Of a DNA stretch of 64,000 bases, positions 1 through 12,935 are shown one piece after another. Origin of the DNA: Cheiracanthium punctorium (taxonomy: Eukaryota; Arthropoda; Arachnida; Araneae; Cheiracanthiidae); assembly GCA_038373885.1 (NCBI GenBank), contig JAWZYV010019464.1, forward strand, positions 496,001 through 560,000. Direction: 5' to 3'. Position 1 is the stretch's first letter. The number at the start of each line of letters is the position of its first letter. Position numbers and translations under genes: made by a program. The notes beneath the pieces were generated by a model, which did not search any database, was not told the DNA's origin, and worked only from the letters and a program-made list of their open reading frames with translations.

Positions 1-907
1 TTCTACAGAAATATACATACATATATACAACTTTTATAAGCTAAAACTGAAATATCTGCAAAATATGGAAACTGACCAAGATAAAATGTAAAATGTCTGT
101 GAACACAAATAATTTCTTAAAGTTTTTCTACAAAACACAGTATGCACCTTTCAAGTCCTATATTGCTGGTACCAGCAAAATACATTAGCATTTTAAAGTA
201 ACCAGGGATCAATCCAGGTTTTTTTTTTTTTTTTTCCAAGGATCCCATTTTTGGGAATTTCTTATTTTTAAGAATTTTTTTTCCCCCGAAATAAAAAAGC
301 AATTTCACAAAGCATAATTGAATATGTTAAGGAAAGTGAAATGCTTTGATTATGCTGTTTAATTGAGGGGATTGCTAAATGATAATAAATATTTAAATTT
401 ATATGAAAACTGCAATAGTTATTTTGTGAAAGGGCCAGTTTGATAAAACTGATTTTTTTATATAATATTTTTGTTAAGAGTCCCTTTTCAGACCTGATTT
501 TGACCTGGACAGACCCTTGATTATAAGTATATCATAACCCTTGATTATAAATATACCATAACCCTTCATTATAAGTATACCATAAGTTTAAAGAATTATA
601 ATGAAGTATCTGAGAATGTAAATACATTTCACATTCTTTTCAATTTAGCTTTCTTAATTTCTGCAAAACATTTTTTTCTTGATTTTTTTAAATTTAATAA
701 TAAAGAAATTTGTTTAAAAAAATCAAAGCTGTCTGTAAACTTTGAAATTTTTTTGTAAACTGTGTTCATGGGATCATCTATATTATCTAGGTGCTCACTG
801 TGCATTGAAATAAATGCCTCAGTAATGGAAATAAAATGGACAGCATGGAAATAATTGCACCGACAGTTAAGTTTGTAGTTCTCATTTCTGCCTAAAGAAC
901 GAAGAAT
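1..907. other. Unassigned A+T-rich sequence
   Basis: No gene or recognisable element apart from the 24-bp tandem repeat at 514-585. Small reading frames here lack protein-like composition. Confidence 0.6.
514..585. repeat. 24-bp tandem repeat, 3 copies
   Basis: The unit CCCTTGATTATAAGTATA plus TCATAA is repeated three times with few changes. Confidence 0.85.
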
Positions 908-1709
908 AATTATGCATAATCCCAGTAGTCATTCCCGCCAAACTATTTTTACTTTCCGATCATGTACCATGTAAGGAAAGTATTGTAATCATGAAAAAAT
1001 TCAACTTCTAGATTTTGGTGTAGTTGCACGTTTTGAGGTCTTCTGAATTCATTGATGCTATTTTTACGTATGTATGTGTGTGAGTGAACACGATAGCTTT
1101 TAAATGGGGCATTTGATTCCACTCAAATTGGGGATATATGTTACAAACCACCGTCGCAAGACCGGTATTTATTTTGATATGTATAGGACTTATAGTTTTC
1201 TACAGGACTACGACAAAGATTTCTTTTACATTATGACCTATGGGAGGAAATTCTTGAAAGTGCACTAGCATTTAAATGGTACATTCGATTGAGCTCAAAT
1301 TGGATATATATATATATCATAAACCACCATCGTAAGACCAGTATTGATTTTGATGTGTATAGGACTTATAGTTTTTCTACAGGGCTACGACAAAGATTTC
1401 TTTTACATTATAGCCTATGGGGAGAAATTCTTGAAAGTGCGCTAGCGTTTAAACGGTGCATTCGATTGAGCTTCAATTTGGTAAATATGTTTGAATTCTT
1501 CATCGATTAAAATTTATTTAAATGCTTGGTAATAATCTTAATCCTAAGTGTTCGGAAAGTCGAGTGGAGTCACTCCAGATTCTTTTCGTCAAATGTGCTG
1601 GCAAACTATTGCCAATCGTATTCCAAACAATCAGCAATCTCATGTGTCTGGCATTTATTTTTGTGAAAAATCACTCATCTTGGCAGACTGCCGGGATAAT
1701 ATATAAGTA
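908..1709 (-). mobile_element. GGTACTTAC-family MITE split by a repeat insertion
   Basis: Parts of one small inverted-repeat element lie at about 908-950 and 1581-1709 on the minus strand. The outer end reads GGTACTTATATATTATCCCG in reverse, like the copies at 15052, 20906 and 60665. The central part that should be continuous, near TTTGACGAAAA/TAGTTTGGC, is broken by the repeat at about 951-1580. Confidence 0.6.
951..1580 (+). repeat. Repeat element with about 180-bp internal tandem units
   Basis: Units containing GACTTATAGTTTTCTACAGG and TACGACAAAGATTTCTTTTA recur about every 178 bp (near 1190, 1365 and partially 1440). The same element, reversed, lies at about 9770-10595, and its 3' edge (TGCTTGGTAATAATCTTA, TAAGTGTTCGGAAAGT) is also present at 25740-25880. 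No coding capacity is seen. Confidence 0.7.
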
Positions 1710-2368
1710 CCGAAGGTAGCTCTCTTTTTTTTTTTTTTCCTTTTTTTTCCTGGTGGGACTGGTGATAAATATTTCTCAACACTGGAAATAGCTTCCTTTG
1801 CATTAAACAAGGTTCTCAGACAAAGCATCACATAAGTTGTCGACTGTTTAGACCTGATTTTGACTCTACCCAATGTGAATAACCCAATCCGGACAGCCAT
1901 GAAGTTTTGCAAAAGTTAAAGCAGGTACCAAAACCGCCATCGTACAAATTATCCCAGAAGATGGTATATTTTCAATAATATGCTTATTTACATAAAAGTC
2001 TTATGTGGTTTTATGCAGAACGTATAAAACCATACTGCGTTCTACATAAATTTTTTTTTTGCAGGATGAAGCCAAGTATGTACGTTCATCATCCTTTGCG
2101 ATAATTTATGGAACTTGTTTCAAATGGATTAAAGCCCTAATAGCCTGAAATATATCTAGTAATACTTGGTAATAAATGAACTTAAAAATAAAATTTTATT
2201 TAGATGTTTTTGGTGATCTGCAGCCTTTCTTGGTGGGTACAATTGCAATGTATTATAAAAAATTGAACTGAAATGGCATATACAAAAAAGGAAAAAGGGC
2301 TGCAATTACAAAACTCAGCACTCGTGAATTAGCATGCTTTCGAATGATTCGTTGATTTTGTGCTAGAA

Positions 2369-2950
2369 CAGGGTGTCTACCAAATTTCTGAAAGTCAATT
2401 TCCGGACTTTTTCCTGACTTTTGGGAGGTCCCGGGAAAAAAATTCCTAACCAGTGCATTTTACTTTGGGAAATTGCACAGTGACCCCTCCCTTGTCTTTA
2501 TATTTGCATATTTGTAAAACTTCTTGAAATCAATTTTAACTGAAGTATACAGGATTAAGCTTTCATCAATTGAGAAACAGTAGTAGTCGCACTTTCTGAT
2601 AGAATTAACTAACTGTTCTAGGAAATAGGGTCCTAAGCCGTAAGTTACCAAGTAAGCTAATTTGTCTTTTACCCTCCCATCACGATTGATGAGCCCCCAT
2701 TTTTCCCTCCTCATACAAACACATCGTTAGATGCTTTCGCGGTTCGAAAAATGTGTTACAGTTGCTTTTGGTTTCCAGTCTGACAATTAGAGAGAAAGCG
2801 TAAAAAAAAAGACATGAAACAGGGAAAAAAATGATTCTTTTATTGAATTTTCCGGACCCATTATCCAATTTCCCGGTTTTTTCCAGACCCATTTTCCAAT
2901 TTCCCGGCTTTTTCCAGACTTTCGGATTTTACGGAGCGGTAGACACCCTG
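2369..2950. mobile_element. CAGGGTGTCTACC-ended element, copy 1
   Basis: It opens CAGGGTGTCTACC and closes GGTAGACACCCTG, a 13-bp perfect inverted repeat. Near the right end are repeats of AATTTCCCGG and TTTTTCCAGAC. No transposase is encoded. The flanks do not show a clear duplication. Confidence 0.75.
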
Positions 2951-5100
2951 TAGTATTTATTTTAAAATTACATGAATGCATTTCTCCAAAGTTATAGAAC
3001 TAGGGTACAGCTTTGATATCATCTTTTTTTGGCACAGTTTCATTTGGCGACATATTTTGGCACAATAAACGGTTTAATATGGCAATGACTAGTCATCACC
3101 TCACCTCTTATTTTCTTTTGTCTTTTTATGTTTTGTTAGTTTTACTAAATTTAGAGATGTGTAATTTAGGTTTATTTTCATATTTAATATAATTCCTTTA
3201 GGAATTTGCTGTTAATATAATTGTATTTACTTTAAAGAAAGAAAAGGAGGGGTTGGAGAAACCCCTCTCATGAAAATGAAAGCTGAATGTCAACTGAAAG
3301 GCTAGTGAATCAAAATCTAGAACACAAATCTAATAGTTCCTATCCGTATAGAAACATGCATATATTATGTTGGAATAAATGATGACATTAACTTGTCACC
3401 AAGCCCGAATATCACAAAAAAGGGATGATAATAAAGCACTTCCAAAGCTAGAAATTCACTGCTCATTTGAACAAGTAGTGGCAAAGGTATTATAGTCAGT
3501 ATGATATGATGTACTCTGCAAACATTTACTTAATTTGCAGGAAGAACTTTTTTTAAATTTTTAATATATCACAATATTACCAGAACTAGAATATTTCTGA
3601 AAAGTACATAGTACTAAATGAAGCATTAAAACCGCAAGCTTGCCTACCAACATCAAAAAGCAGCAATAACATAATTTTTAATTATTGTAACCTTATAATT
3701 CTTATTTTGTAGTTTTTTTTTAAGCTAGTCTGTTTTATTGGTTTTTTTTCAATCAATAAGAGAACTCAAAGAAATAAATGATTCAAAAACTGAATAATTC
3801 GCAAATATTACAACGTAAAATTCTGTTTCAACACAATAAAATGAGTAAACGATCCATATAAAAACGAATTTTGTTGTTGCATTTTTATTACGTAGCCAAG
3901 AAATGCCAGATTAAATTAAATATATTTTATTCTACGCAGCTATTCACTCTTTGAATGCTAATTAGAAACAGAAATATTTAAAAGAGTTCTAATTCTAACA
4001 TTAAACAAACATGAAGTAATTTCACCAGTCTTGGCAAATTTTTCAACAGCTGTAGTCACTCGTTAACCATAATAACTGTGACACACTGATTTGATTTACT
4101 AATGAGAAAATTCTAGCACGAGCACATTAAAAATATGTAAAAATACAACTAAACGGGCGTACTCCATGTATGTGCATCTAATTTTCCATTAACAAAAGCA
4201 CGGGAAAATAAAACAAAGAGGCGTGAAATATCCTTTATGTTAGCTCCTAAAAAGAGTTTCAATACTAAATAATTAAAATATGAAGTCATATTTATGAAAG
4301 ATAGTACTTTTCAATGAACTTACCATCAGCCATGTTTACAATTTAAGTTTCGGAAACAACAACAGAGAGGAGGAGGCGAAAATGTTGATATTAGGCCTGT
4401 TCTTTTTTTCTTCCCAATATAAACATCGACTGCTTCAGTGGGGCGCAGTGCGCGAAAAAAAGACAGGAATTTCCTTCCAATTGACATTTGAATTAACATG
4501 ACAACCACCTTAGAAACACAGACTGCAAGACAAACCCAGCCTACTTATTTCTAGGCGAAAAATCCCATTTTTAATAACAAACGACGACAGTTAAACTGGG
4601 ATTTCGAAAATATATTTGGCTGTACTTTAAATATGCATTATCTTACATAAATATTTACAGTGTATTTATATTTGTGAGAGTAGTTGCAGCAGTTAAACGT
4701 ATATATATATAATACGTTTCATTACAATTTTCATTACTGATAAAGCTTGCTAATTATTTTAAGCAGATTCTATATTTAATCTGTCTGATAATTTAAAAGA
4801 ATTAACGTATATATTTACTTTTTCTTTCCAAGGACATTTTATGAGTTTGTCAAAAATTATCTACACGCGGAAAAGCAAATAAAATAACCGTTTGATAACA
4901 TCAAATTTAGAAATGGAGATACCTGAATATTTATTTATTCAAAGATACGAGGAAGAATGAACTCTAACCACTGAGTTCTGGTGAACTTTCGATGTTTTCT
5001 GCGTTTTTTAAAAATGATTTTTACGGAAATTTTTAAATTTCCGTATTGATAAATTTATAGGTGGCCTTCGATTTTTTTTTTAAGGTGTGGGCAAACTTTG
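2951..5100. other. Mostly unassigned sequence upstream of CAND1
   Basis: Apart from the tentative minus-strand exon at 4324-4333, nothing recognisable. Reading frames are short and A+T-biased. Confidence 0.5.
4324..4333 (-). CDS. Candidate first coding exon of a divergent minus-strand gene (tentative)
   Basis: On the minus strand ATGGCTGATG is followed exactly by a perfect GTAAGT donor (4323-4318). It encodes Met-Ala-Asp plus the first base of a G-starting codon. The upstream minus-strand sequence (4334-4510) is less repetitive and slightly richer in G+C than its surroundings. I could not identify a second exon at 1-4300, so it would lie beyond the left edge or be unrecognised. A short upstream reading frame (4508-4326) overlaps the ATG. 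The motif could be chance. Confidence 0.25.
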
Positions 5101-5127
5101 GGTTGCAATTTTGTTTACACCATAAGC

Positions 5128-5375
5128 ATGGGCGCCCATAAGGGGGGACAAGGTAGGGCACTTGCCCCTCCTTGAGTTTTAGGTTAATCTCTCATGATGT
5201 AAAAAAATCGCAAAACCAGAACTAAATTTGTTAAAAGTTTGAAATTTGCTCCCCTCTAGAAAAAATGTTTGAAGTTCCCCCCTCCAGAATAATTTCTGTG
5301 GGCGCCCATGACCGTAAAACAATATTCTAAAACTCTAGGGGGGGGCTCTAATCTGTCCCCTTACGGGTGCCCATG
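5128..5375. mobile_element. GGGCGCCCAT-type MITE
   Basis: It opens CATGGGCGCCCATAAGGGG and closes CCCCTTACGGGTGCCCATG, an imperfect terminal inverted repeat. The same end motif appears at 7989, 8200 and 18409. A clear target duplication is not visible. Confidence 0.6.
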
Positions 5376-6384
5376 TTGGTGTTTGAAAAAATTAAACGGA
5401 TCTCAACGAATTTTGCCAAATATAGCACTGTGAACTATGGAAGGTCTAAAAGCTCAACTGTTAAAGCACATCAGAATACTATAGAGTAAAATAAAATTAG
5501 AAAGTCAAGGTCGATTGTGCTGTTTTTTTTCATCCGATCATTCTTAAAGAAATAAGGCACGGGACGCGAAAACCTTTATCCTCCTATCCCTCCCCATCCC
5601 CACACTCTATCGCTACTTTAACCTCTAGAGATTAAAGGAAGTACCATGGGAAGTACAGTGGGATGAAAATAATTGTGGCCAACCGTTCCGTTATAGCCGG
5701 GACGTCAAGACCCGTTTCTAGGGCTTTAGAGGACACGCCCCGCGAAATGTGTGTGAGCGACGTCAAATGTCCCGTTTTTTTAATAGAACAAGTAATGTAA
5801 TAATTTGGTAAATTACATGAACCGAGAAGAAATTTTAAACTTTAAGTTTCTTTTCTAAATAAGCAATATTATGATTTCAGTAAAAGTGGTTTAATGCATA
5901 TCTTATTTGTTTTTCCAATTAAATAACTATCACAATCTTAGTAGAAGATATGATTTAAGACTAAAAAATTTTTCTTACAGAGGTATATTATTGATAACTA
6001 CTTGTAGTTTTAATTATTTCTTAAATACTAACGTAAAAAAGCTTCGTCTTTGTTTGTGAAAGGAAATAAAAAGCTTATTTAATTCAATTGCAAATGATAG
6101 TTCTATTTGTTCTGATTATAGAGATGGGAGAAGTAATAATAGTTATATTTTCTTTAGTTTGCCTCATTGTTCAACTTCCGTTAATTCTGTTGCATGCATA
6201 ATTATGCTTAAGTGTAAAACATAATATTCTATAAAACTATTTAAAATGTAAAATTTAAGCGTTGTTTCAATTGTCTTTCTAGCCTTCCTGTAATGAGTAA
6301 ACTGGATCCTGCTTCTTTTAGTCACGTCCTGAGTTTCAACCGTGAAAGTCCCACAAATCCGTGAATAAAAGTTAGCCTACCCCG
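5376..6384. other. Unassigned sequence
   Basis: No gene, RNA gene or bounded repeat recognised. Confidence 0.5.
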
Positions 6385-7441
6385 TAAGCACGCGCGCTGG
6401 GGTAAATCTCACCTCAGCCAAGGGCGGTTCTAGAGTTGCAGTCTGGGAGGGGTAATGATATTTTATAATTTTAAATAAACTCAGTGTCTCAGAGAGGGAT
6501 TGACTACTGGGGGGCGCACAATGGAAAGGGGACCCTTGTGACGGCACAATACACTTAATATCTGTAAACTAGCTGAAGCAGCCGTTCTTCGCACGGAAAG
6601 GATATTGTCAAAACCAACAAATACAAATGAAAATAGTCCCGCAGTGGCCTGGGCGCTACGTCCACCAAAGAATAAATAATCACTCCGTTCCCATGAGAAC
6701 ACGGCAAGTGAAGCAGCATCCGGCTTGGCCAGTGCTTGGGAGGGTCATCTCCCTCTCGGCTCATCCGCTGTGGAACCATGTACGCTAATGGGAGCTGGTG
6801 CACGTAAAATCCGTCGTGGCTTCAATGTCCTCCATGTTGTTAAACGATGGGAGGGGTAATTACCCTCATTACCCCCCCCCCCCGTAACACCGCCAATGAC
6901 CTCAGCAACATTTTTCCTTCGTAAAATGTGAGAAATTTTTTGAGTTCAAGTTTGCCCCCTCTTCTACCTTTCAAGGTCAAGGTCTAGTAGGGGGGGTGAA
7001 ATAATGTCGTTTCTTTGTTATCCGGAAATGAAGAGAATTCCACTTTGGGATTAAATACTCTCGCGGGACTAACAACGTTTCATTACGTTGTTAACGTAAA
7101 CTAAATATAAACTAAATGTAAGTTAAATATAAATGAACGTTAGACTACTGGTATGTATTGAGAAAAGGCTATTAGGTGAAATTAATATCATATTAATAAA
7201 GTAATTAGTGTTTTTATGTATAAAGCATATCATATGAAATTTTCTTCTCAGAAAGCATGATATTTAAAGGAACTGCTAGGCAATTTCTAAATAAATATGA
7301 AAAGCACGATTTCCTACCATGAAACGTAATAGAACTGATGTATTTTACGTTATAAGTCCACAAATTTGTTTTTCAAACGTTTTTAATCAAAAATATAAAG
7401 AATACAAAATGGGGTAAGATTTACCCCACGCGTGTGCTTAA
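6385..7441. mobile_element. Inverted-repeat element with TAAGCACGCGCG ends
   Basis: The left end TAAGCACGCGCGCTGGGGTA and the right end, reversed, TAAGCACACGCGTGGGGTAA, form an imperfect terminal inverted repeat of about 30 bp. A second element (6419-6898) sits just inside the left repeat. No transposase is seen. Confidence 0.55.
6419..6898. mobile_element. hAT-type MITE with 8-bp target duplication ACCTCAGC
   Basis: The 8-bp direct repeat ACCTCAGC lies at 6411-6418 and 6899-6906. The ends are CAAGGGCGGT and, reversed, CATTGGCGGT, typical short hAT-like termini. It is 480 bp and non-coding. It is nested in the element at 6385-7441. Confidence 0.75.
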
Positions 7442-8507
7442 GTTACAAAAGTAGACATTAGTATGGTATGAAATGACAGTTCGATATTAGTGTGGTATGA
7501 AGAATGTAAATCTTTTTCTAAGGATGTGAATAAGGCAGGGAAGTATTCTCATTTAAACTTGTTATCGCTGAGTATTTTGTGGAAATCAGATATTTTATTC
7601 AAGAAATTAAACTAGGAAAATAAACTTATGCTTAAATATATGAATGACTTACAAATTTCGCGTCGGTCCAGTGGCGTAGCAAGGGGAGGAGGTGGTCCAC
7701 CCCTGGCGGCAATCTGAAAACAAAAATAGGGGCGGCAGCAGCCGCCCCCGTTTTTTTCCCTCTCACATAAGATCTATAAGATTTGCACTCAATTTAATGA
7801 AATCATTTTACCTAACCATAAGCGCGCATATAGGGGGGCGCATATGAGGCTTGACCTGAGGGACGGTTTCGGATATCCCCAAGCCGGCAGTCTGTAACTA
7901 GAGATAGGTGTCGCAGCAACAGACCCCCCTTTTGCCCTTTCGCATATTTTCCTTACAGAATATCTAAAAGTATTACTCTCCATTTAATGAAAATCATTAT
8001 AAGCTAAACCATGGGCGCGCATACATTGGGCGAAAATGGTGGCTTGAACTAAAGGGCGGTTGGAGTTACCTTCAGACTTAAATATAGTATGCAGTTTTAT
8101 AGCAAATTGAACTTTTTTTTATTATTTTAGTACTAAAACGTTTGGAAGTCCGACATGAGTCGCCCCTTACAAATACAAGATTGCCTCTAAAAGTACTCAT
8201 ATGGGCGCCCATGTTTTGTCAAACGCACTGTCTTGCTAGCTGTTGGTAGTTGAATTTTTCAAAATCGATAAAGAACAATAGTTTTGTTGAAAATATTTTG
8301 AAGTACTATCCGTTAAATGTCACATCCTGCTCTAGCAATGAGGAAAGATATTATCCAAGTCTGACGACCAGGGTCATGAATACGGGCATCGTGAGGGTTG
8401 GGGGTCAAACCAACTAGACTCCCTCCCCGTGGTAGTTCTATGGGTAAAATGGGACTCTTTTTTATGTCCAAGTAAAAAAAAAAAGAGTATTTCTCCCTTC
8501 TCTAAGG

Positions 8508-8740
8508 CCCGACCAGTGGCTGAGCACATTTGCACTCTGAACTGGGAGTGGGAAGGTGTCTGGTTCAAAAGCAGATCGCGTCCGCCGACCTAACCGTTCC
8601 GAGTTTTCTGCGGTTTCCTCCGAAACTTAGCGTAAGTACGGGTTATGACTCCTTTAAAAGACCCCCCACGGCGGGCACCCAGCCCATAGGTCCACATCCC
8701 TCATGTAGATAATTGGCCTAATCGCACGACATAAACACAC
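8508..8740 (+). repeat. tRNA-derived SINE
   Basis: A tRNA-like head (CCAGTGGCTGAGCACATTTG, then box B-like GGTTCAAAAGC) is followed by a body ending GATAATTGGCCTAATCGCAC. The tail motif is shared with the SINEs at 24128 and 28107. Borders are approximate. Confidence 0.65.
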
Positions 8741-9140
8741 CCTTCTGTAAGTGCACGGGTGGTTATAGCGGCCAGTGGTCTCCACGACTTACTTCTAATA
8801 CGTAATTCTTCTGTGGAAGCACCCAAATTCTCCAAACAGTAAGCATAATAATAAAAAAAAATAAGTGCCTGTTTTCAAACTCTTGAAGAAGTTGCTTTCA
8901 CTACCTTCGGCCCTCAGTAAGTCCATTGTCCAGGCCAAAAATTTTTTCGTGGGAAAAAAAAGAGAAGAGAATGCAATTAGAGAGGTCCTGTATGATACCG
9001 AAGGTCGTTTATTAAAGGTTTATTTTTGACAATGTCAATGAGGACTTTGCAAATAAAAAAACAAGAAAAATACCAATTTAAAAGTTATTCAGTAAAAATC
9101 TCGAAAAATTATTTTTATTGAACAAATTTTTAACTTCACA

Positions 9141-9305
9141 CAGGGGTGTAGCCAAAGGGGGGGGGGGTCATAACCACACCATGATAAAATTTTTGCCATA
9201 CAGAATGTATATTCTTCACTCCCTTATCACACACATATATGCATATATGTGAGTTGTAGTAGTTGTAACCCCCCCCCGCAAGAAAAATTTCTGGCTACGC
9301 CACTG
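9141..9305. mobile_element. hAT-type MITE, GGGGYGTAGCC family copy 1, TSD ACTTCACA
   Basis: It opens CAGGGGTGTAGCC and closes GGCTACGCCACTG, flanked by the exact 8-bp repeat ACTTCACA (9133-9140, 9306-9313). Inside are a G run, TTTTTGCCATACAGAATGTA, and a C run. Length is 165 bp. Copies 2 and 3 are at 17446 and 41792. Confidence 0.92.
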
Positions 9306-9769
9306 ACTTCACACAATAGCTTGAACTCTTATTTTTCAAAAGTGTTATTTGAAAATTTATTTCCATTTCCCTGTTATTGAATTTTTATTATTTTAGTTGC
9401 TGCTTTAAACATTTTGCTGTTGATTCCCTTTTAATCCGCTGTTGTTAAAAACATCATAAAATTATGTAACCTATTTAATTCTAATGCATTTTAACTATAA
9501 ACTATAGTTTAAAAAAACGATAAATTATCTCTCCCCTCCCTTCCACCAAGGCAATATTTAGTAAGTGGGATAAAACTTTATTGAACTTTTACTAACAATA
9601 ATGTTCCACATAATCTTGCAGTATCGAGATTCATGGGTGATTTTAAAATATCGAACATTTCCTGTATTTATCACCATTATTATAATTTAATTAGAGATAA
9701 TTAAACCGTCGTATTTAAAGGTTTGCTTGCTAAATTTACTAAACTGTTTATGTGCTATGTTATTTGAAA

Positions 9770-10595
9770 AAAATCTGGAGTGACTTCACTCGACTTTCCG
9801 AACACTTACGATTAAGATCATTACCAAGCATTTAAATAAATTTTAATCGATTAATAATTCAGCAGAAATTCTTAGTTTTTTTCAGTTTGAGCTCAATCGA
9901 ATGTACCGTTTAAAAGCTATCGCACTAGCAAGAATTTCCCCCCCATAGGCCATGATGTAAAAGAAATCTTTGTCGTAGCCCTGTAGAAAAACTATAAGTC
10001 CTATACACACCAAAATTAATGCCGGTCTTAAGATGATGGTTTATAACATGTATACAGAATTTGAGCTCAATCGAATGTGTCGTTTAAACGCTAGTGCACT
10101 TTCAAGAGTTTTCTCCCATAGGCCATAATGTAAAAGAAATCTTTGTCGTAACCCTGTAGAAAAACTATAAGTCCTATACACACCAAAATCAATACCGGTC
10201 TTAAGATGATGGTTTATAACATGTATACAGAATTTGAGCTCAATCGAATGTGTCGTTTAAACGCTAGTGCACTTTCAAGAGTTTTCTCCCATAGGCCATA
10301 ATGTAAAAGAAATCTTTGTCGTAACCCTGTAGAAAAACTATAAGTCCTATACACACCAAAATCAATACCGGTCTTGAGACGGTGGTTTATGGCATATATA
10401 CCCAATTTGAGCTCAATCGAATGCCCCGTTTAGAAGCTATAGTGTTCACTCACATACACACACACACACATACATACATACATCTCGTAAAAAATGCATA
10501 AATGAATTCAGAAGACCCCAAAAAGTGTCAATACCCCAAAATCTCGAAAACGAATTTTTTCATGATTACAATACTTTCCTTACATGGTACCTGTT
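9770..10595 (-). repeat. Reversed copy of the 180-bp-unit repeat element
   Basis: This is the inverse of 951-1580 with three tandem units instead of two (starts near 9895, 10070, 10245). The outer edges match: TCTGGAGTGACTTCACTCG at one side and TACAATACTTTCCTTACATG at the other. It lies inside the outer hAT. Confidence 0.75.
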
Positions 10596-10874
10596 TGGAA
10601 AGATTTTTATTTATTTATTTATTTTTTTTTTTTCCAATGGCAGGGGCCAAATACAAAAGAGGTAATACCAGAATGAACGAAGATAAAATACAAATAGGAT
10701 AACCGAAGGTTATGGCCCCAAAAGTCCTCTAGCCTCCCAATATCGCGAAGAGTCCGTAGCACCATGGAGGGACCACAGGTACGCAGATGGTATCTGTACA
10801 TAGGCCAGTGCCGGATTAAGACAGCGCGGGGCCCGTAGCAAATGTTACCAAGGGGCCCCCTGCTCAGTGAAGCA

Positions 10875-10876
<2 letters not shown>

Positions 10877-10908
<32 letters not shown>
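10877..10908. repeat. (TA)n microsatellite
   Basis: About 16 uninterrupted TA units. Confidence 0.95.
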
Positions 10909-10910
<2 letters not shown>

Positions 10911-12894
10911 CACCCACACATTAAAGTAATAGAGCTAAATTGAATGAGAAAATAAATAGTGCTAATTATATTACAATTTATGTTTAGTGCTAATTAATGG
11001 TATTACTAATGCTAATTAGATGTAAACAAAACTAAAAGGTCCCACGTGTTATATTTGCGAGAGGTTTATCCCCGCCCTTCCTCCACCTTGGGTGAGCTAA
11101 TCTGTAGGTTTTGTACGATAATAAAATAAAACACAACTTTTACGAATTTTCTTGATTCAAAATGAACAAATTTGAGTTAACACTAGACAAATCAATTTCT
11201 CCAAGTAAATTAGTGTGCGGAAAAAATTCCCGTCAAAATAAAGTGGGGGGGGGGAGGGCATATAGATAGTGAGACTGACGATGTTTAAAGTTATTTATTC
11301 GTACAACTCAGTTTTTTTTTAAATGAATGTTAATGTTCATGGATATATATTTGGAATTTCTAACACTTCCCACCTTTCCCATATGCAAACATATAACTAG
11401 ACAAGTTTACACACATAAAATAATAATTGTTTCTGTAAAATTTTTAAAACCATCGAAAACAATATGTACTTTAAACTGTGCCCTTAAACACTATTTTTTC
11501 CCCTATAAAAATACATGCTTGTAAAATTATTTCATTATCTGGACGGTCTTTACTAATTATAGGTTACATATTTTTAACTTCTCTTAATTTATTTAATGGG
11601 TTAATTCATAAGAAATCGAACTGGGGATAGATAGATCTAGCACAATAATACCTCCACCATTCAAAATATACTGCATACACGGAAGGCATTTAAACTGTAC
11701 ACGCTTGTACAGGGGGACTGTTACTTCCACATACCGCTTGGAACACTTCTAAAGGTCATTTCGTTAGTGTTCTACAAGCATATGTACATTACTTTTCAAC
11801 TTATCTTCGTTAAAATGATATAAAATATTTTGCTCAAAAAAAATCTTTATAAGAGGAATAGAATAATCTATATAATAAATAATAAAAAATTCGGATAAAA
11901 CATTCATTATCGTATTACGTTCAAATGTTTTTGCAAGACATAATAATCTTAAATGTGACAAGTAATTTGTGAGTTTCTTTGTGGGTCAAGAGTATCCGAG
12001 AATTCTTTTTGTTTTCAGTTTGCCTGAGGTTATGGCTTCTCGGATACCCCGACCGTGCGAAGATCCTCTCGGTTCTAATTATTTTATTTGAACGAACGTA
12101 CTGGCATTCGCGCACTTGACCTGTGGTTTCGACCGGCCAAAAATCAATTCTTTCATATTTAACGTGGTTAATTTCCGAGATTAATAAGATAATTTATCGT
12201 AATAGTGGATTCCCCAACTATAAAAAAATGACTTACATTCTATATATTATTATTGTTTCAAAAAATAATTCGCCTTTGTTTAAATATTATAAAATGTAAA
12301 ATAAATAATTAAGTAAAAACAAAGCAAGCCAACTACCAAAAGCCTTCTAAGATAGTTTACACCCTAGTATACCTTAGAATTTCGCCAAAGCCACACTGTA
12401 AAATACCTTTTAGATGTGTGGCTTTGGCGTAAAATGCCGTAAAATGCCGTGGATGCCTGTAAAATGCCTTTACTGTAAAATAAAAGAACTTTGGGGCTGC
12501 CCAACATCCGTTTAAAATACCATCCTCATATTTACTGCAAAACAAAATAACTTTATGTCCAATATTTAAATAAAAATTATTGTTTCGTGGGGGATTATTA
12601 TTGATTATGCGGCGCGTTTTTCCTACAATCTTAATCCTATGGATCTCAGCTCTCGGGGAAATGCAGAAGGTCAACTCGCGTTCCAGAGAACATCTTCAGA
12701 AATAGCCACAAATATTTCCGTTCTATTGAGTCATTTTGAAAAAGTTTGATTATACAACTTCATTAAAAAATTCTTTCGACTTGTTACTGAAAAGTCCCTG
12801 AAATGATCGGGACAGATAGACTACAGCCTAATGAATAATCCGGCCCACTGACGGATTAATACAATTTTCTGGGTGGAGGCTTGGATGGAAGATT

Positions 12895-12896
<2 letters not shown>

Positions 12897-12932
<36 letters not shown>
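12897..12932. repeat. (TA)n microsatellite
   Basis: About 17 TA units. Confidence 0.95.

Positions 12933-12935
<3 letters not shown>

Noticed and set aside
5128..5375. Search for an 8-bp target duplication at this MITE
   Set aside because: The flanks ACCATAAG and TTGGTGTT do not match, so superfamily was left open.
12357..12674. 105-codon minus-strand reading frame
   Set aside because: It covers short direct repeats (GTAAAATGCC) and has no recognisable domain or splice context.
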